A stretch of DNA of 64,000 bases from Tachypleus tridentatus (lineage: Eukaryota; Arthropoda; Merostomata; Xiphosura; Limulidae): assembly GCF_004210375.1 (NCBI RefSeq), contig NC_134834.1, positions 151,685,009 through 151,749,008 of the forward strand, read 5' to 3'. Both the position numbers and the translations under genes were made by a program. Under the pieces are notes generated by a model. That model did no database searches. It saw only the letters and a program-made list of their open reading frames with translations, and was not told the origin of the DNA. Shown piece after piece: positions 13,625 through 55,616 of this stretch. Within the stretch, counting starts at the first letter, position 1, and the number at the start of each line of letters is the position of its first letter.

Positions 13625-13696
13625 ATGTTTTCAGACGCCTCAGGTGTAGGTGAAAAAAAACGAAGAAAACACGAAGTATTCAGCGATGCATCACAG
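13625..13696 (+). CDS. Candidate first coding exon, unknown protein
   Basis: An ATG is followed by 24 codons ending CAG|GTAATA, a plausible phase-0 donor. The peptide has a basic cluster, EKKRRKHE, flanked by two FSDAS repeats, so it could be a nuclear-localisation-type segment. No family was recognised. A TATAAAAGG at 13606 is too close to this ATG to serve it as a normal TATA box. It could be joined in frame to the open stretch beginning at 14791. It is kept at low confidence because no homology supports it. Confidence 0.3.
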
Positions 13697-14790
13697 GTAA
13701 TAGTATGTGAACAAATAACTGAAAGTTATATCACATTGTGATTATTTCCAGTTGTTGGATACAGATTGTTATACCTGTAACCTGTATTAGAAATAAAACT
13801 AGTTCATTCGCAGATGAAATCAATGATTTTAACGTCGATAAACCGGTTTACTCACATATTGAAAGAAGTTGTGTAATCTGTTGATAATTTAATTTTAAAT
13901 GTAACAACTATGTGAAAGTATGAACAAAGAAGTTTCCCTTAAACCGTTGAAACAGAAAAGTAACAATTCTTTATTCACTGGAGAATACAGAATCGTGTTG
14001 ATTGAATTGTCAAGGTCTACAATCTGACATTAAGTTTGGCAATTTTTTCTTCTGTTTCATGAACAAAAAAAACTTATTTTACATCGTGCATATATTTGTA
14101 GTGTTTAGAAACAACCTATTCCAAACAATCAAATTCAGAGTTTAAGAATGCCGGGAGTCTCATACACCTCTCTTGGACTTATATGTTGAAAGAAGAAATT
14201 GTGGAACTGCATTCTCTGTTTTACTTTATTATAAATTTACCTATACTAACCTATTTAAATATAGATTTTAACGTTCTAGCCTTCAAAACAATGTCACCTG
14301 GCAAGTATTGTAAAAAAATGATTTTCAATATCACAAAAAACACTGCAAAAAAGGTTCCTCAACAAATGATATAAACTATTGGCAGCAAGATATGATGTGT
14401 GAAAACTTTACCGAACATGAGTTGCATTGTATATTATTAAAATAAATAAATAAACTGAAATGTATTCCTGAAATAATCTACACACAGTTGTTTAATACGC
14501 TTCAACTTTGTTTTTGTTAATTGTAAGTTAAAGAACAAATTACCGCTATTAAACCCCCACACGACGTGCATCACTTTATGCCCTTTATGGGTAGGAGGCT
14601 ACATAGGACTTATTAATGTAAGTAAGTAGAATAACACTTTTGTTACGTTTCATTCCTTGACTAGTAGCTGAAGTGTTCAGACATGTGAACTCATCACTGC
14701 CATGTTGCCTTTATCGTACAAGTTTCCTTTTACGCCAACATTATCAGTACCCACAGTAATCCGTCAATAATTACCTTTTCCCCTCGCCAG

Positions 14791-15339
14791 ATTATTGCCT
14801 TCATCGACCAAAACAAACCCAACGTCTCAGTTTATCCTAGAGAAACAAGAATCCTTCGTCGAGGAGGTATATTACTGCAGCCTTCAACATTCCAGGACCA
14901 CGCTTACCCATGTAAACCGTGGAATGCAAATATCAACGTCCAGTGCTCTCCCACCAAAAGTTACAGTAGCCTATACTTAGTATTCATTAATAACGTTCAT
15001 CATTCTATAACTCCAGTCGAAATGCAACATTTTCTGGAAACAACTACTTCCTCGAAACTCCATGCAGCCCACAGAATCCACTTCAAGACAACAGGCCTAC
15101 CAACTCATTTTGTAAAAGTCGTTACTCAGTATAAACAGATAGCTTATTGTATACTAAACCATGGATGCACCCTATATTGTTTTCATTTTAGTGCTGATCG
15201 TCCCCGGCGTCGACCAGCTACACTTCAACATGTCAAGCCTGCCAATCAGAGTACCCCTCGTCCAATAAGCTTTTCAACTCCATTTGTGCCTATTATCTCT
15301 GCTGCTAGCAGCATATCTACACTCAATTTTAAGAAATAA
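14791..15339 (+). CDS. Candidate coding exon(s), unknown protein
   Basis: A strong acceptor (pyrimidine tract then CCTCGCCAG) precedes a frame that stays open for 182 codons to a TAA at 15337. The sequence is GC-richer than its surroundings. The frame runs through an intron-like stretch (15112-15191, GTAAAA to TTTTAG), so the real structure may be two exons. A second frame is also open over 14795-14980. The end is basic and Pro/Ser/Thr-rich (ADRPRRRPATLQHVKP). A third short open piece, 15381-15473, follows a TTTTCAACAG acceptor and shares an L-x-HVK motif. No family was recognised, and the frame choice is uncertain. Confidence 0.3.
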   Translation: MIAFIDQNKPNVSVYPRETRILRRGGILLQPSTFQDHAYPCKPWNANINVQCSPTKSYSSLYLVFINNVHHSITPVEMQHFLETTTSSKLHAAHRIHFKTTGLPTHFVKVVTQYKQIAYCILNHGCTLYCFHFSADRPRRRPATLQHVKPANQSTPRPISFSTPFVPIISAASSISTLNFKK

Positions 15340-15480
15340 GACAAGTATACTTTGACCAACGTTGACTTAAATTTTCAACAGCGACCTAATCCGAAAAATA
15401 CAGCCACAAGCCAGACTCAACTCTCGCATGTTAAGAGACCACAGACGCGTCAGCCTCAAAAGACATCAATATAGCGTTCA

Positions 15481-15611
15481 ATATATATGTAAAAACGGCT
15501 GGTTTGGGTTTAGAAAATTTTTTATGTAGAGGAGCAAACAACGTTTCGACCTTCTTCGCTCCTCTACTTAAAATTTTTCTCAACCCAAACCAGCCGTTTT
15601 TACATATATAT
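15481..15611. mobile_element. Foldback element with 54-bp arms
   Basis: Near-perfect inverted repeat. Arm 1 is 15481-15535, the loop is 22 bp and arm 2 is 15558-15611. The outer part of each arm reads AAAAACGGCTGGTTTGGG or its complement. The loop includes CAACGTTTCGACCTTC. It is non-coding: the two overlapping open frames on opposite strands are products of the palindrome. Probably a non-autonomous mobile element. Confidence 0.75.
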
Positions 15612-15942
15612 TTTTCTCTACAAGTGGGTTTTCTCGTCATCAGTAATATCATGTTTAGTAAGAAGACACAAACCAGATTCGCAAAAAGACACAAATTATC
15701 CCAGACAGAAATAGAACGACTCATCGATACAGATAGAATCGATCACTCAATTTTATATCTACGAACAGCCTATATAAATCTATCTATTTATATCCTCCTG
15801 GTGCCTTACATCGGCTTTATGATCCATCGTTGCTTTAAATCGTATGTTTTGTGTGTATGTGTGTGTTTTTTGTTGTTGTTTTTTTGCGTTGTTTTTCTTT
15901 AAAGCTTTACTAACCATGATTTCCTTTTCAGCAGCTTCCGGG

Positions 15943-15978
15943 CACGATCAGGGTAGATTATTCGGCGCCCTGATCGTG
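15943..15978. repeat. Inverted repeat, 11-bp arms
   Basis: CACGATCAGGG (15943-15953) pairs with CCCTGATCGTG (15968-15978) across a 14-bp loop. The following GTGGGTTTTCTCG also occurs right of the foldback element at 15625, so the two stretches probably come from one repeat family. Confidence 0.6.
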
Positions 15979-16744
15979 AAAGTGGGTTTTCTCGGGGTAC
16001 TCTCGTTTTCCCCCACATCAAATTCTCAGGCTTTTGGATTTAAAGATCCATATCCTCTTGTGTGTTTTTTTTTTGGGGGGGGGGTCAATATTTAACTTCC
16101 CATAGACTATCAATGGACCTTTGTCACTAACCTGCAACATAAACATCTATACTTAAAATTCTTTCTGTTTAGCTATTAATCATTAGTTCAGTAAAATTTA
16201 AGTTCATGAGCAGGGTGAAGAGAAGGTCCCTTCTGAACGCCCCCTCGATTGCTTTGCGTTTCTTTCTGAGGCGCAAAATGTTAAATCGAAATATCTGTCA
16301 TGAATTTGATTTCATTTGAAAACTTGAAAACGAGAGTACAGAACTCATTATAGAATCAAATGCGTTTCAAGGAGAGTGAAGGAAGCCACGTGTCTCTAAT
16401 AGTGATAATGGTTTTAAATTAGTATAAAAAATGTGAAAGCAATATCCTCATTTATGTTCGTTTAATATTTGACAGTGCTAATAATAAAATTACCAGTAAC
16501 ACCCATGAATGTGGAAAGAAGAGGCTAAGGTTATACCTGCCCTTCTCAGCACCACTAAAAGAACTTAAGTCCCGGTAAGATAGAGGAAACCATGGTAGAA
16601 AGAGGTCGATAAAGCACATGACACTCTCATGAAAGACATAAATTCAGATAGTTGGAAAACAAGAAGAAACTATGAGAAATGACTTGCCCAGCGCAATTGT
16701 GAAGGTGAGGATAAAAAAACAACAACAACCTGTAACCTGTAACA
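15979..16744. other. Intergenic, no gene seen
   Basis: Contains a G-run (near 16075) and no supported gene or repeat. Confidence 0.5.
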
Positions 16745-17515
16745 TTAGTGTAATGAGTGAGAAGGTAAAACTACATGAAACTTATGACAATAATATAATG
16801 AGTGAGAAGGTAAAACTACAAGAAACTTGGGACATTAATGTAATGAGTGAGAAGGTAAAAGTACAACAAACTTATGACATTAATGGAATGAGTGAGAGGG
16901 TAAAACTAAGAGAAACTTATGACATTAATGGAATGAGTGAGAGGGTAAAACTAAGAGAAACTTATGACATTAATGGAATGAGTGAGAGGGTAAAACTAAG
17001 ATAAACTTATGACATTAATGGAATGAGTGAGAGGGTAAAACTAAGAGAAACTTATGACATTAATGGAATGAGTGAGAGGGGGTAAAACTTAAGAATGAAA
17101 CTTATGACATTAATGGAATGAGTGAGAGGGTAAAACTAAGAGAAACTTATGACATTAATGGAATGAGTGAGAGGGTAAAACTAAGAGAAACTTATGACAT
17201 TAATGGAATGAGTGAGAGGGTAAAACTAAGAGAAACATATGACATTAATGGAATGAGTGAGAGGGTAAAACTAAGAGAAACTTATGACATTAATGGAATG
17301 AGTGAGAGGGTAAAACTAAGAGAAACTTATGACATTTAATGTTATGAGTGAGAGGGTAAAACTAAGAGAAACATATGACATTTAATGTTATGAGTGAGAG
17401 GGTAAAACTAAGAGAAACTTATGACATTAATGGAATGAGTGAGAAGGTAAAACTACAAGAAGCTTATAACATTAATGAGTGAGAGAGTAATACTAAGAGA
17501 AACATATGACATTCA
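16745..17515. repeat. 45-bp minisatellite, about 17 units
   Basis: Units begin ATGAGTGAGAGGGTAAAA and end ATTAATGGA. The unit length is a multiple of three, so the array reads open as a 15-residue repeat (MSERVKLRETYDING) until single-base changes break it near 17001, 17083 and 17336. Edge units are more diverged. It is not considered coding. Confidence 0.9.
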
Positions 17516-17524
17516 TATGATGGC

Positions 17525-17905
17525 CATATCTAACACAGTAAACAGGTAAAGTATTTCCATAACAGAACACCTTGGTTAACCCACTGCACAATGCTTTGAT
17601 ATTCATATCTAAACACAGTAGAAAGTTACACCATTTTCATAACAGCACACCTTGGTTAACCTTTAATACAACATTTTGTTATCTCTATTTAAACACAGTA
17701 GACAGGTACAGTATTTCCATAACAGTACACCACTATCCTATTACACAACTCGTTGATGTCTAGCTAAACACATTAGATAGATTCAATTTCCTTAACAACA
17801 CTTTTTTTTTTACTGTTATGCAACATTTTTGTGTTCAACTATTACAGGTACAGTTTCCATAACAACATACCACTGTTAACTAGTTTCACAACAATCTACA
17901 TGTTT
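17525..17905. repeat. Diverged tandem repeat, about 60-90 bp x 4-5
   Basis: Units share AAACACAGTA, ACAGGTACAGTATTTCC and ATAACAGNACACC. It follows directly on the 45-bp minisatellite. Confidence 0.7.
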
Positions 17906-18284
17906 CCAACAACTTTTGATTCACTCTCACACAATGATAAGTCTGATGTCAAATCTAAATGGTCCATTTTCTGTAAGTTATTGAGAAGTGTGAGCTACCA
18001 TTAATTCACTTTACCTATTGAACATAGTTTGTTGGTAAAGTGAGAGTGTATGTAATACACTGTGGTACTGTATTACATACAGTATATGTAATACTATACA
18101 TATTAGTAAACTTCTTATCCTTATATACTGGCATTTGCAGAAAACTGTTGAGTATTGTGCTCTGTATGGAAATATTTCAGATAATAAAAAAAAGTTTTAT
18201 ATTATTCTTATAAAAACCCAACCAATACTGAACAAAACTTACAATTTCACTACTTCATTAACAGAAAGTTCTAGTGTTGTAAAT

Positions 18285-18640
18285 GCAAAATAGAGGACAC
18301 GTTATCTCTGTCCTAGAATATTATTAGTTTGTTACTATCAAGTTGTAATGTTCTACAAACACATCAGAGAACATGTTATCTCTGTCCTAGAATTTCATTA
18401 ATTTGTTACTACAAACCTGTAATGTTCTGTAAACATGTTATAGAACATGTTACATCTGTCCTAGAATGTTATTATTTTGTTACTCTCAAGTTGTAATGCT
18501 CTATAAACACAACAGAAAACATGTTATCTCCATCCTAGGGTATCATTAGCTTCTTGCCATGAAGTGCTGATGTTATAGAATTGTAGCAGTAAACATGTTA
18601 TACAGTCTTAGAATATCATTAGTTTATTGCCATGAAGTAA
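18285..18640. repeat. Tandem repeat, about 76 bp x 4-5
   Basis: Units share ACATGTTATCTCTGTCC, TAGAAT, TTTGTTACT and TTGTAATGTTCT. Confidence 0.75.
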
Positions 18641-20114
18641 TCATAGGTAGCATCAAAATTAAGTAATTGTATCTGATGTACATGTGAAACGAGCATAAAA
18701 AACAAAAACTAGTTATGTTGCATTGAGTAAAAATTGAAACCTTTAAAAACAACAAGAGTGTAGATTAAGTAATGTGAAATTTTAATAATGATATGTTATC
18801 GAAAAGATCTTTGAAAATGTGAGATTGCATGTAACCTCAATAAAAAAAACAAAAAAAAAAGAAATTATTAAACCTTGTCAACAACCTTATTGAAGCTTCA
18901 AATAAGTTGAATGTGATTCATAAATTACCATGTAAAAGCTGCTGGTCAGTTTAAAACCAAATGTCATGCAATTGAAGAAAATAATAAGTGTTTTGTTAGT
19001 TTATGTTCCTCCTTAATGGAACAAAGAATAAATGGAAAAAAAAAAATTCATAAATCCAGAACATCATAGTAATTAAGATGAAGAAGGCAACAGATTTCTG
19101 AAATACATCAGTGCTTTTTAAGCCTACACTTTTAACATCGCTCAACATTATCTAAAGCAATTCTCCAATTGTATCTGAGACTACAGATGTTTAAAATGTA
19201 AACAAAAACAAACGATAAAAACATGGAATTTTTAATTGTTTTAAACTTGTGTCCTTTAACTCAAAGTTATATCTTCTCTTAGTCCTTCAGTCTCCCAAAG
19301 AATATGTACAATATCACTCAATTGTTGAAGAGCACCATGGGCACCTTATGCACGCAAAGCTAATATATATCACTGTAAAAACTGAGCAATGGTAGTGAAC
19401 AGTCTTTACAACAATAGGTAAATCACTATAAAAACTGAACAATGGTAGTAAACAGTCTTTATAACAATATTATATCACCATAAAGACTAAACATTTGGTA
19501 GTAAACAGTCTTCACAACAATACTTTTCAGACTATTACTTGCTTTTATTGCTATCAATAAAACATTGTAAAGCAAACAACAGTTAACACTAAAAACTATA
19601 CAGTTTCTGTCAGCATCAAAGATGTATGTTAAACAGAACTTTTGATGTAACAAAAAACAGAAATCTTGCACCATGAAATAATAATGAAATGTAAGTTTGT
19701 AGATAATGAAGTATTAGCACAAAGTTAGAAAACGTGTGATACATCACCAGAAACTGTACAGTAAAAATAATAACAGAGCTAAACAAAACTTTCAGTGTGC
19801 TACAATGTTGTATGTTTCATATTGAAAGAAGCTTTTACTTCATGATTCTTGGTCTATTTTAAATACCAGTTATATTGTTTTTTATTATTTTTTCATCTAT
19901 TTGCTGCAGAAATGGTAAACCTGTTGTTTTTAGTAGCAAAGCTTATGCATAAATTGACCACAACTAATATTTACCTTTACATTTTACCTAAACACACTTA
20001 TGAATGGTTATGGCTTGAGAATGCAACAGAAATTAGTGTAATATTAATTTTTGGTAAAGCTCAAGTTCAATAAGGAACAACTTGTTATTCTTCACAGAAT
20101 ATTTGAGATACATT
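18641..20114. other. 3' flank of ALDH4A1
   Basis: Probably holds the ALDH4A1 3' UTR nearest 20115, but no confident polyadenylation site was assigned. It also contains a three-unit array at 19371-19522. Confidence 0.4.
19371..19522. repeat. Tandem repeat, about 60 bp x 2.5
   Basis: Units share AATGGTAGT, AAACAGTCTT and ACAACAATA spacing. Confidence 0.7.
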
Positions 20115-48474
<28,360 letters not shown>

Positions 48475-48985
48475 GGTGGGAGAATAAACTGTAATATATA
48501 TAACAGTAACGGCAGAAAAGGGTAAGACTGTTTCTTTCACTTAAAGTCACAGTGGTATTGCTTGTTATTATTATAGTCTAGTATCAGTTTACGATTCTGT
48601 ACTATGTTACAAACAATAGGGTTTTATACACGTGTGCTTACGGAGTCACATGCTCATATTCCTAAGCACACTATGTATACCTACGACGCATAAATTAACA
48701 AGAATATATACATATTAAATCAATAAATGATTTGCTTTTGTAATAGACATTTATCAATAACATAACCACACATGTATATATATAATTTAAATAATGTAGT
48801 CATACCTAACAAATATTTATATTTGAATCTGAATATTTCGGATTAACACACGTAAATGGTAAAACATAACACGAGTCAAGGTTCTGACGATTCTGCCCGG
48901 ACAAGAATTGAATATAAAGCTGAAATTCTAGTTATATATCTGTTGAAGTGTTAATATTTCAATTGATGTATTTATTATGTTGTAA
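48475..48985. other. ALDH4A1 upstream region
   Basis: Expected to hold the promoter of ALDH4A1 (transcribed leftward). No core motif was recognised with confidence. Confidence 0.35.
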
Positions 48986-49080
48986 TTACTGGTGTTGAGC
49001 TGTCTATGCTCTTCACACATGGGATTCAAAACCAAGTGTAAGTTCGCAGACATATCGCTGTACCACTGGGGGCTCTTACA
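48985..49080 (-). mobile_element. SINE family B fragment
   Basis: On the minus strand, CCCCCAGTGGTACAGCG then ATATGTCTGCGAACTTAC matches the family B head. Confidence 0.6.
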
Positions 49081-50034
49081 GTAGAAAAACAAAAAGTATA
49101 TATATTTATACACACACACGTACGTAGCATTTTATGGACTGTTATAAAATAATGTATTTCAATCTATATTTTATAATAAAATCATTACTTGTATGTGAAG
49201 TGTGTATGTCGTCTGAATTATAAATCGTAAAGGTAATAATATATTCTGGTTGATGAACGATCTGGTATACTTTATGTAAGGTTTTGAAATAATGAAATTC
49301 GAAACAAATATTTATTTACTTAATAGCTGCATGGATTGAAATAAATTATATCTCTTTCTGATAGCCGTATACACATATTACGTATAAACCCGATACTTTC
49401 TTCTTTTATGACATGCCCGCAGTAGTTATCTCAATTTGTTGACACCTTTTCCTAAAGTAATAATTAGAAAAAAAAATATATATATAATCAACTTATTATC
49501 CTTGAACCCAGTGTTTAAGGATTTCCACGTATGTATACATTCAAAAGCTCGTATCTTCAAGCGTTCTATGCAACAGAGATAAAGCCACATGTATCTATCT
49601 CTCCGTATTACGAATACTTCCGAGAATAATGCTGTATTTTCGATGAGTTTAATAAGATATATAGCTATTACTAATTTAAATACGTTTATACTTTCATCGA
49701 TTTTACTAAGCTAGGTATAAATTCATGGTTTATAATGTGCTTATATCTTAATTATAGCATAGTTAAACATTGTTCAAGCACATGAAGAAAATCATGTTAA
49801 GACCACTAGATCTGCTATACATTTTGACACCAAGGCGTTCCTCCAAGAAATTCAATTATTGTAATTAAGGTAATTGTTCTTTCAAGTTCAAGCTAACTGG
49901 AATTATCTCGTTTAGGGGACAAGTAGATAGAATGTTTCATAGCAATGGTTATTTATCAATAACTGGATTTTACAAGCATCGAAACCGATAGATGGGGTAA
50001 GACATGATTCTGAGTTGTTAACTTGCAGAGAAGA
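49081..50034. other. Intergenic, no gene seen
   Basis: AT-rich, nothing recognised. Confidence 0.5.
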
Positions 50035-50285
50035 ATGTAGTTTTGTTTTGTTTTAACTGTTTCACGCAGCACAACAACCGAAGGGCAATTTGTAAACAAC
50101 CTTCCTAGATTTGAACTTTTATAAGAAGGTAGCAAATCAACAATAGCAACTGCCAACTCCTCTTGAACGTTTAAAGGTCTAACCAATGGTAGGATTTGAC
50201 CATCACAGTTATAACTCACTCAAGGCTGCAAAGTGTGGAGCGCGTTTCTGCGGCAGTGGATTGCGAACCATGGATCCTCGAATTC
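50035..50285 (-). mobile_element. Old SINE-like repeat
   Basis: Very diverged. It retains the outline of a tRNA-headed SINE on the minus strand (TTTGTTTTG tail, ACTGCCAACTCC, ATTTGACCATCACA, GATTGCGAACC head). Confidence 0.45.
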
Positions 50286-51725
50286 ACAGTAAAAAGTTAT
50301 AACATTATGAGAAAGATTGACGTTATCAAGTATATCAAAGAAATTAACGGGAAATGTTTAATTTAGGCTACATTGATATAATATTGAAATATAAGATAAT
50401 TAATACTTTTTTAAAGTGTTATGTGAAAGGTCACGCCTCTTTTTTAAATTTTGTAAAGTAAAATAGGCTTAGGCGTTCTATGCTGAGTGGCCTAAGTAGT
50501 GAAAAAATCTAACTGTAATCTAATATCAATTTGATGTATACAGTTTGTCACTTTTACCGAGCTACTTTAAAGTTTCTTTCCAATAAATATACGATTTCTT
50601 AACCTGAACTGTCAATAGCCAGTCACAGCCACTGAGGTTCGATAACTTGCCCAACCGTGAAACAGAAAACTAAGAAGTGATATATTTCTTTCGTATATAT
50701 TCAAGACTACATCAAAGCATTTTTTTATTTTATCTTTTTTACTAGACAACAAATTTTGTCCATGATTTTAAAACGCGATGCAATAAATATAAAATTATTT
50801 AGTAAACGTTAAAGAGCGAGTTACTCTAAATTAAACTGTTTCAGAGCTGTTACAGTGTCGTTCCGTATGGTAAAAAAATGCCCCAATTTCTGAATATCTT
50901 ATAAACCTAATCACACCTTTTATATTCTCATTTGACAACTACGCAATTGTACGAGTCCCATGAAAATAACTGACGTAAAAGCAAAGCTTCGAGTGGGGAA
51001 TAGATAAGATAGGCCTTTTTATAAATTCTTTGGTTTCTTGGGTTTACTCGTACAGTTAATGGTACTTGAAATGTTTATACCCAAAACTATTATATTCTGT
51101 CATTTTCATAAGATCATGTTGCTGTGGGATGCAGACACCCTAGGTTTTCTTGCCATCTTATTTGTTAGAAGTATAAAATAAATAAATGAATTTTATAAAT
51201 ACAAATGAAAATCGATAAATACAAAAACTAGCTAGCTATATAGTAATATAAAAAGTTTTAACTATAGAAAATCTAATTAAACAAGAAATTCAAAATTACA
51301 AAAACAGAGTAATTTAATTTTTTTAATGTAGTTTTGACTTTCTTGTTTCAATACATTCTGTATTATTAAAACCTGTATTCTTATAGCTAGCTACCTAGCT
51401 TACATATATATCAATCCCTAGTTGTCTATTTAGAATTAAAAAATATATATTATACTTGTTTGTAAGACAAACAGCCCATTATGTTGTTGTTTTTTGTAGT
51501 TAACTCCAAACAAGCGATCAATTGTTTCGTTGTTATTAACTAGATGTTTATGCATAAGCAATACCAACCGTGAGGCGCGTGTATACTCATTTTGATTTTA
51601 CTCATCAGCATATCTTCAAATCTAATTATATGTCTACATATGTTTTTCAAAGTTATCTACATAATGGTATCCTTTTCGGTCAAGGTCCGTCATTATTTTT
51701 GTATACTTGTCTAGAAAAGTAATTT
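50286..51725. other. Intergenic, no gene seen
   Basis: AT-rich with no recognised gene or repeat. Confidence 0.5.
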
Positions 51726-51736
51726 ACTTACTTAGA

Positions 51737-51968
51737 GGGTTGAGGGTTCGAATCTCCATCACACTAAACATGCTCGCCCCTTCAGCCGTGGGCGCTTTAT
51801 AATGTGACGGTCAATCCCACTATTCGTTACTAAAAAAGTAGCCCAAGAGTTGGCGGTGGGTGGTGATGACTACCTGCTTTCCCTCTAGTCTTACACTGCT
51901 AAGTTAGGGACGGCTAGCGCAGATAGCCTTCGTGTAGCTTTGCACGAAATTCAAAATCAAAGAAACAA
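51737..51968 (+). mobile_element. SINE family A, 5'-truncated, perfect target duplication
   Basis: Begins inside the tRNA-like head just before the B-box. ACTTACTTAGA is repeated exactly at 51726-51736 and 51969-51979, showing an insertion that was truncated on arrival. Confidence 0.92.
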
Positions 51969-51979
51969 ACTTACTTAGA

Positions 51980-54238
51980 TGAAAATTCTTTAATTCCACA
52001 AACGTGTATATAATGATTTAGGCGGCTATATAAGTTCAGTTAGCTTTATTGTTGTTCAGCCAGTACTGTGAAACTGTCATTATTAGTAGTCAGACAATTT
52101 AAAGCGTTTTTTGGCCGCCATTTTGTTCCATGGTGATTCCTACTGTTAAGTACTAATGTAATTAATATGTATCTTTTCAATCTCGAAGTTTTTCAGGAAG
52201 AAATAAAATCTTAATCCCCACCATAAACTTGTGGTTGACCACTGCTAGTGGGTGTGCTGCTACCTTTTGGTCATTATAGCAAATATTAACTACCTAATTA
52301 CCAACTGAACACTCGTTTTGTCAAAAAGCTAATGACTAAATGAACACTGTGTCCTTTTTAACTGTGAAATATTGACCAACGAAATGTGTGGACTACATTT
52401 CACGACGATGGTTTCCATGGTAATTGCACACAAGCCTTGGTTACTTTGTTAACAATTCTTAATGTACGTTAATGTAATATGAAAAAATAAAAAATAAACA
52501 AAGCTTGCTAAATCCGTTAGGTCTAGTTGTCAGAGTTTTCTCTACAGCTAATAGCGTGTAAATATTTTAATTGTAAAGATAATTATTCGTTAATTTCCGT
52601 TTGTTCAATTATAAGTCGATCAACACAGGTGAATGAAATAAATGGATATTTACTGGAGTCAGAGCTAACAGTGTTCTTTTTACATAAAACAGGGAACCCT
52701 ATAACCCAAGTGGCTCAAAAGAGAAAAATCACTTGGTTGATCAGATTTTATGTTTTGTGAGTTATCGTGTTTTTGTTGTTGTTGACACTTCGCGACGTCT
52801 TAGTGTCATGAATTGTGTTATTTTACCTCCTCTGTAGACTACTTAGAGTTTTGATACCGGTGATGAGCAGAACAAAAAGTAACCATCTATGTAGATTTGC
52901 GCTTAACAACAACTAAACCATTGTTCTTTTAAACGTAGTAGTTTCCCTGGTTTCAGTTTCATGAAACAATCTACTTTTGAATTTGTTTATTTATTTATTT
53001 TTGTTGTACAAGAGAATAAAATAAAATGTTACATTTCTACTTTCAAGTATTTTTAAGAGTAAAGTTCTTGAAAGAAAACAGCTACAGTCACTCCCACGTT
53101 GAAGAGCTGATTGGTGCTAGTACCAGCTAACGATTTGAGCTGCCTGTTTTAAGGGTTTTTTTTCAAGGCGAAAGGGGGCGCTGCATCAGCCATTTAATTT
53201 CGTTGTGGATGTTAAATTCGTTGTTATCCATTTCATTTCACAGTCACAAATGAAAAACATTTTCTGAAACACACACAAAAAAACAGTCATTTACAATAAA
53301 TGAATAATAAACGATTAAATTTAATTTCAAACTTAGAAGAGGTAAGTTTAAAATATACTTTAATTCTGTTACTACTTTGTTTTTATTACCTAGTGATGAA
53401 ATCGAGTGAAAAAGCATACACACAGAAAACAATAGCTCTCAAATATGTACAGGTAAGCGACAGTCGAAATTTAAAACATGAAGTACAAGTAATGTAAAAA
53501 GTAAATAAGTGATAGAAATCCAGACATTTAAAAATCCCATATTAACGCTGTGTAATAAAGAAGATATTATTAGTAGATTTTTTCTTTACTGAGTCAAAAA
53601 GAGTTGTGAAATAAATATCTACTGGCAAAATTGACAGTATTATTTATGGTAATTTATGCTTTTACAAACTAGTAGTTAGGGTTATAATAAAAAATAAATG
53701 TTTATGATTTTAAATACACGAATTTGTTCATATATTTAAGGACTAATAAAATACCAGTTGCTCGTGCCATTCAATTTCATGTTGTTTAATTAAATATACT
53801 TGAAAGTTTTAAATAATAATTTATTTGTAAGATAATAGTTTTAACAATACCCAAACTTGTGATTCTATCGTAAGTCTGTGGTTTATAACGTTAAAAATTG
53901 AATTTTGAGACTTTCGTTGAGCAGTTTTGTGCTTTATAAGGAACAAGCAATAAACTTTCAAACTATTTCACTAAAAATATAACACTTACCAGTCATTACT
54001 GTGCACCTGTAACACCTAGAACACTAATAACAACAACCATTTCTATAAAACCTAATGCGTAACAGTGACCAGTTTCACCTGTTTTATATTCAAAGCAACA
54101 TTCACCTGTCACATCAACCAACAAAGAACACATCACTCACAGGTCACGTCAGTCAACACAGAATACAATACTCATAGATGAAATTAACCAACACAGAACA
54201 AAACACTCATATATCATATCAACCAACACAGAACTTAC
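51980..54238. other. Intergenic, mostly empty
   Basis: It includes a SINE family B fragment near 52845-52920 and a GGCCGCCATTTTG (YY1-like) motif near 52113. The expected downstream exons of the LRR gene (C-terminal cap) were not found here. Confidence 0.45.
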
Positions 54239-54387
54239 CAACTACATCTATCGTCTCGATAGCATTCAGAGCTATTTTCCAGGTATCTTAAGGCAAAAAC
54301 TGAAGGAAATTGTTAGAAAGACTCACTTCACGGAGTTTCGGCATGAAGGAAAACACGTCTTTGGGTAACACTGACATTCTGTTATAG
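54239..54387 (-). CDS. LRR block, exon C with in-frame stop
   Basis: Acceptor CTTACCTTGCAG, then YNRMSVLPKDVFSFMP, LREVSLSNNFLQFLP, TAA and DTWKIALNAIETIDVV to donor GTAAGT. The frame after the stop is the same and reads as a normal LRR continuation. Confidence 0.65.
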
Positions 54388-54639
54388 CTGCAAGGTAAGT
54401 GCTTGATAAGTACTACATTTTTACTTTCTTTCCTAATATTTAATGTAATGTGTAAAATAACGTTTTGTTTTGCTCTTACAACACCAAAACTACAAATTTC
54501 AGAGAAAAATAAGTAAGGCACAATTTGTTCTCTTTTGATTGTCCACTTACAACTCAGACCAGGTTTACTGAAAGAGTGTTGCCCTGTTTTGAATTCTCAT
54601 GCAGGCATGTTGCGCTGAAGAATCAATTTTGAATAAAGT

Positions 54640-54960
54640 AATAGCATTAATAACTGTCGTGAGAAGGGGTGTAGTCTGCTTGTATTGTCCAATCGTAGAG
54701 CTCTTTCAGTGTGTTAAAGAACATTCTGACTGTTTGTAACTCCGTATCCAGTGGTAGAGCTATTTCAGTTGTTAAAGAGCATTCTAACTGCTTGTGATCC
54801 CATGTCCAACAGTAGAGCTCTCTCAGAATGTGAAAGAACATTCTGACTGTTTGTGATCCATGTCCAGTGGTAGTGCTCACTCAGAATGTTAAAGAACATT
54901 CCGGTTGTCTGTGACCCTGTTTCCAGTGGTGGAGTTCTCTCAATCTGAGCAGCAACATTC
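54640..54960. repeat. Tandem repeat, about 59 bp x 5, in LRR gene intron
   Basis: Units share TTAAAGAACATTCTGACTG, TTTGTGATCC and GTCCAGTGGTAGAGCTC. GAACATTC recurs in most units. Confidence 0.8.
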
Positions 54961-55616
54961 ACATTGTTACTCTCTCTTAGGAACTGGCGTGAGACACAAT
55001 ATGACTTGTTCGATTCAACAGCAGAAGCGAAAGCGTTAAAAGACAGATGTTTTTTTTATCATATATCATAGTTATTAAGACACATCAGTATAACATTAGA
55101 ACACCAAATACACTCACAAAACTTTTAAAAATGTTTTAAACACACTGTATTACTCTGATAATATATATAACGAGTGTTGATTTTTATTTGTTTTTTTTTT
55201 TAGTAATCCATGTTGGTAATGAAACAAAAGTTTAAACACTGTTTGTAGACTATTCTTGGTAAGCCTGTTTTAAAGTGTAAGAGCAAACTTAACGTTTTTA
55301 AAACACATCTACTGCTCTAACATAGAAGTTTTCATTTCGACGATTTAATTTTCTGAATTAAAACTTTTATATAAATCGTTTAAAACAAATTTGTAAGATA
55401 TACAAATTTACTGTGAATAATTCGTAACACTAATTCATATTACGTGTTAGCTGTAAAATTCTAAGAACTTATGAATAAAAGTAAAGCAGCACGTGTAACA
55501 ACATATATACCAGAACTTACCAGGATACGACAGGCACGAATTGAGTGAGACTGTTTATCTTAAGAAGTTACTAGAATAACACATGTTGTGATGTTGATAA
55601 AGTACATAATTGTTAC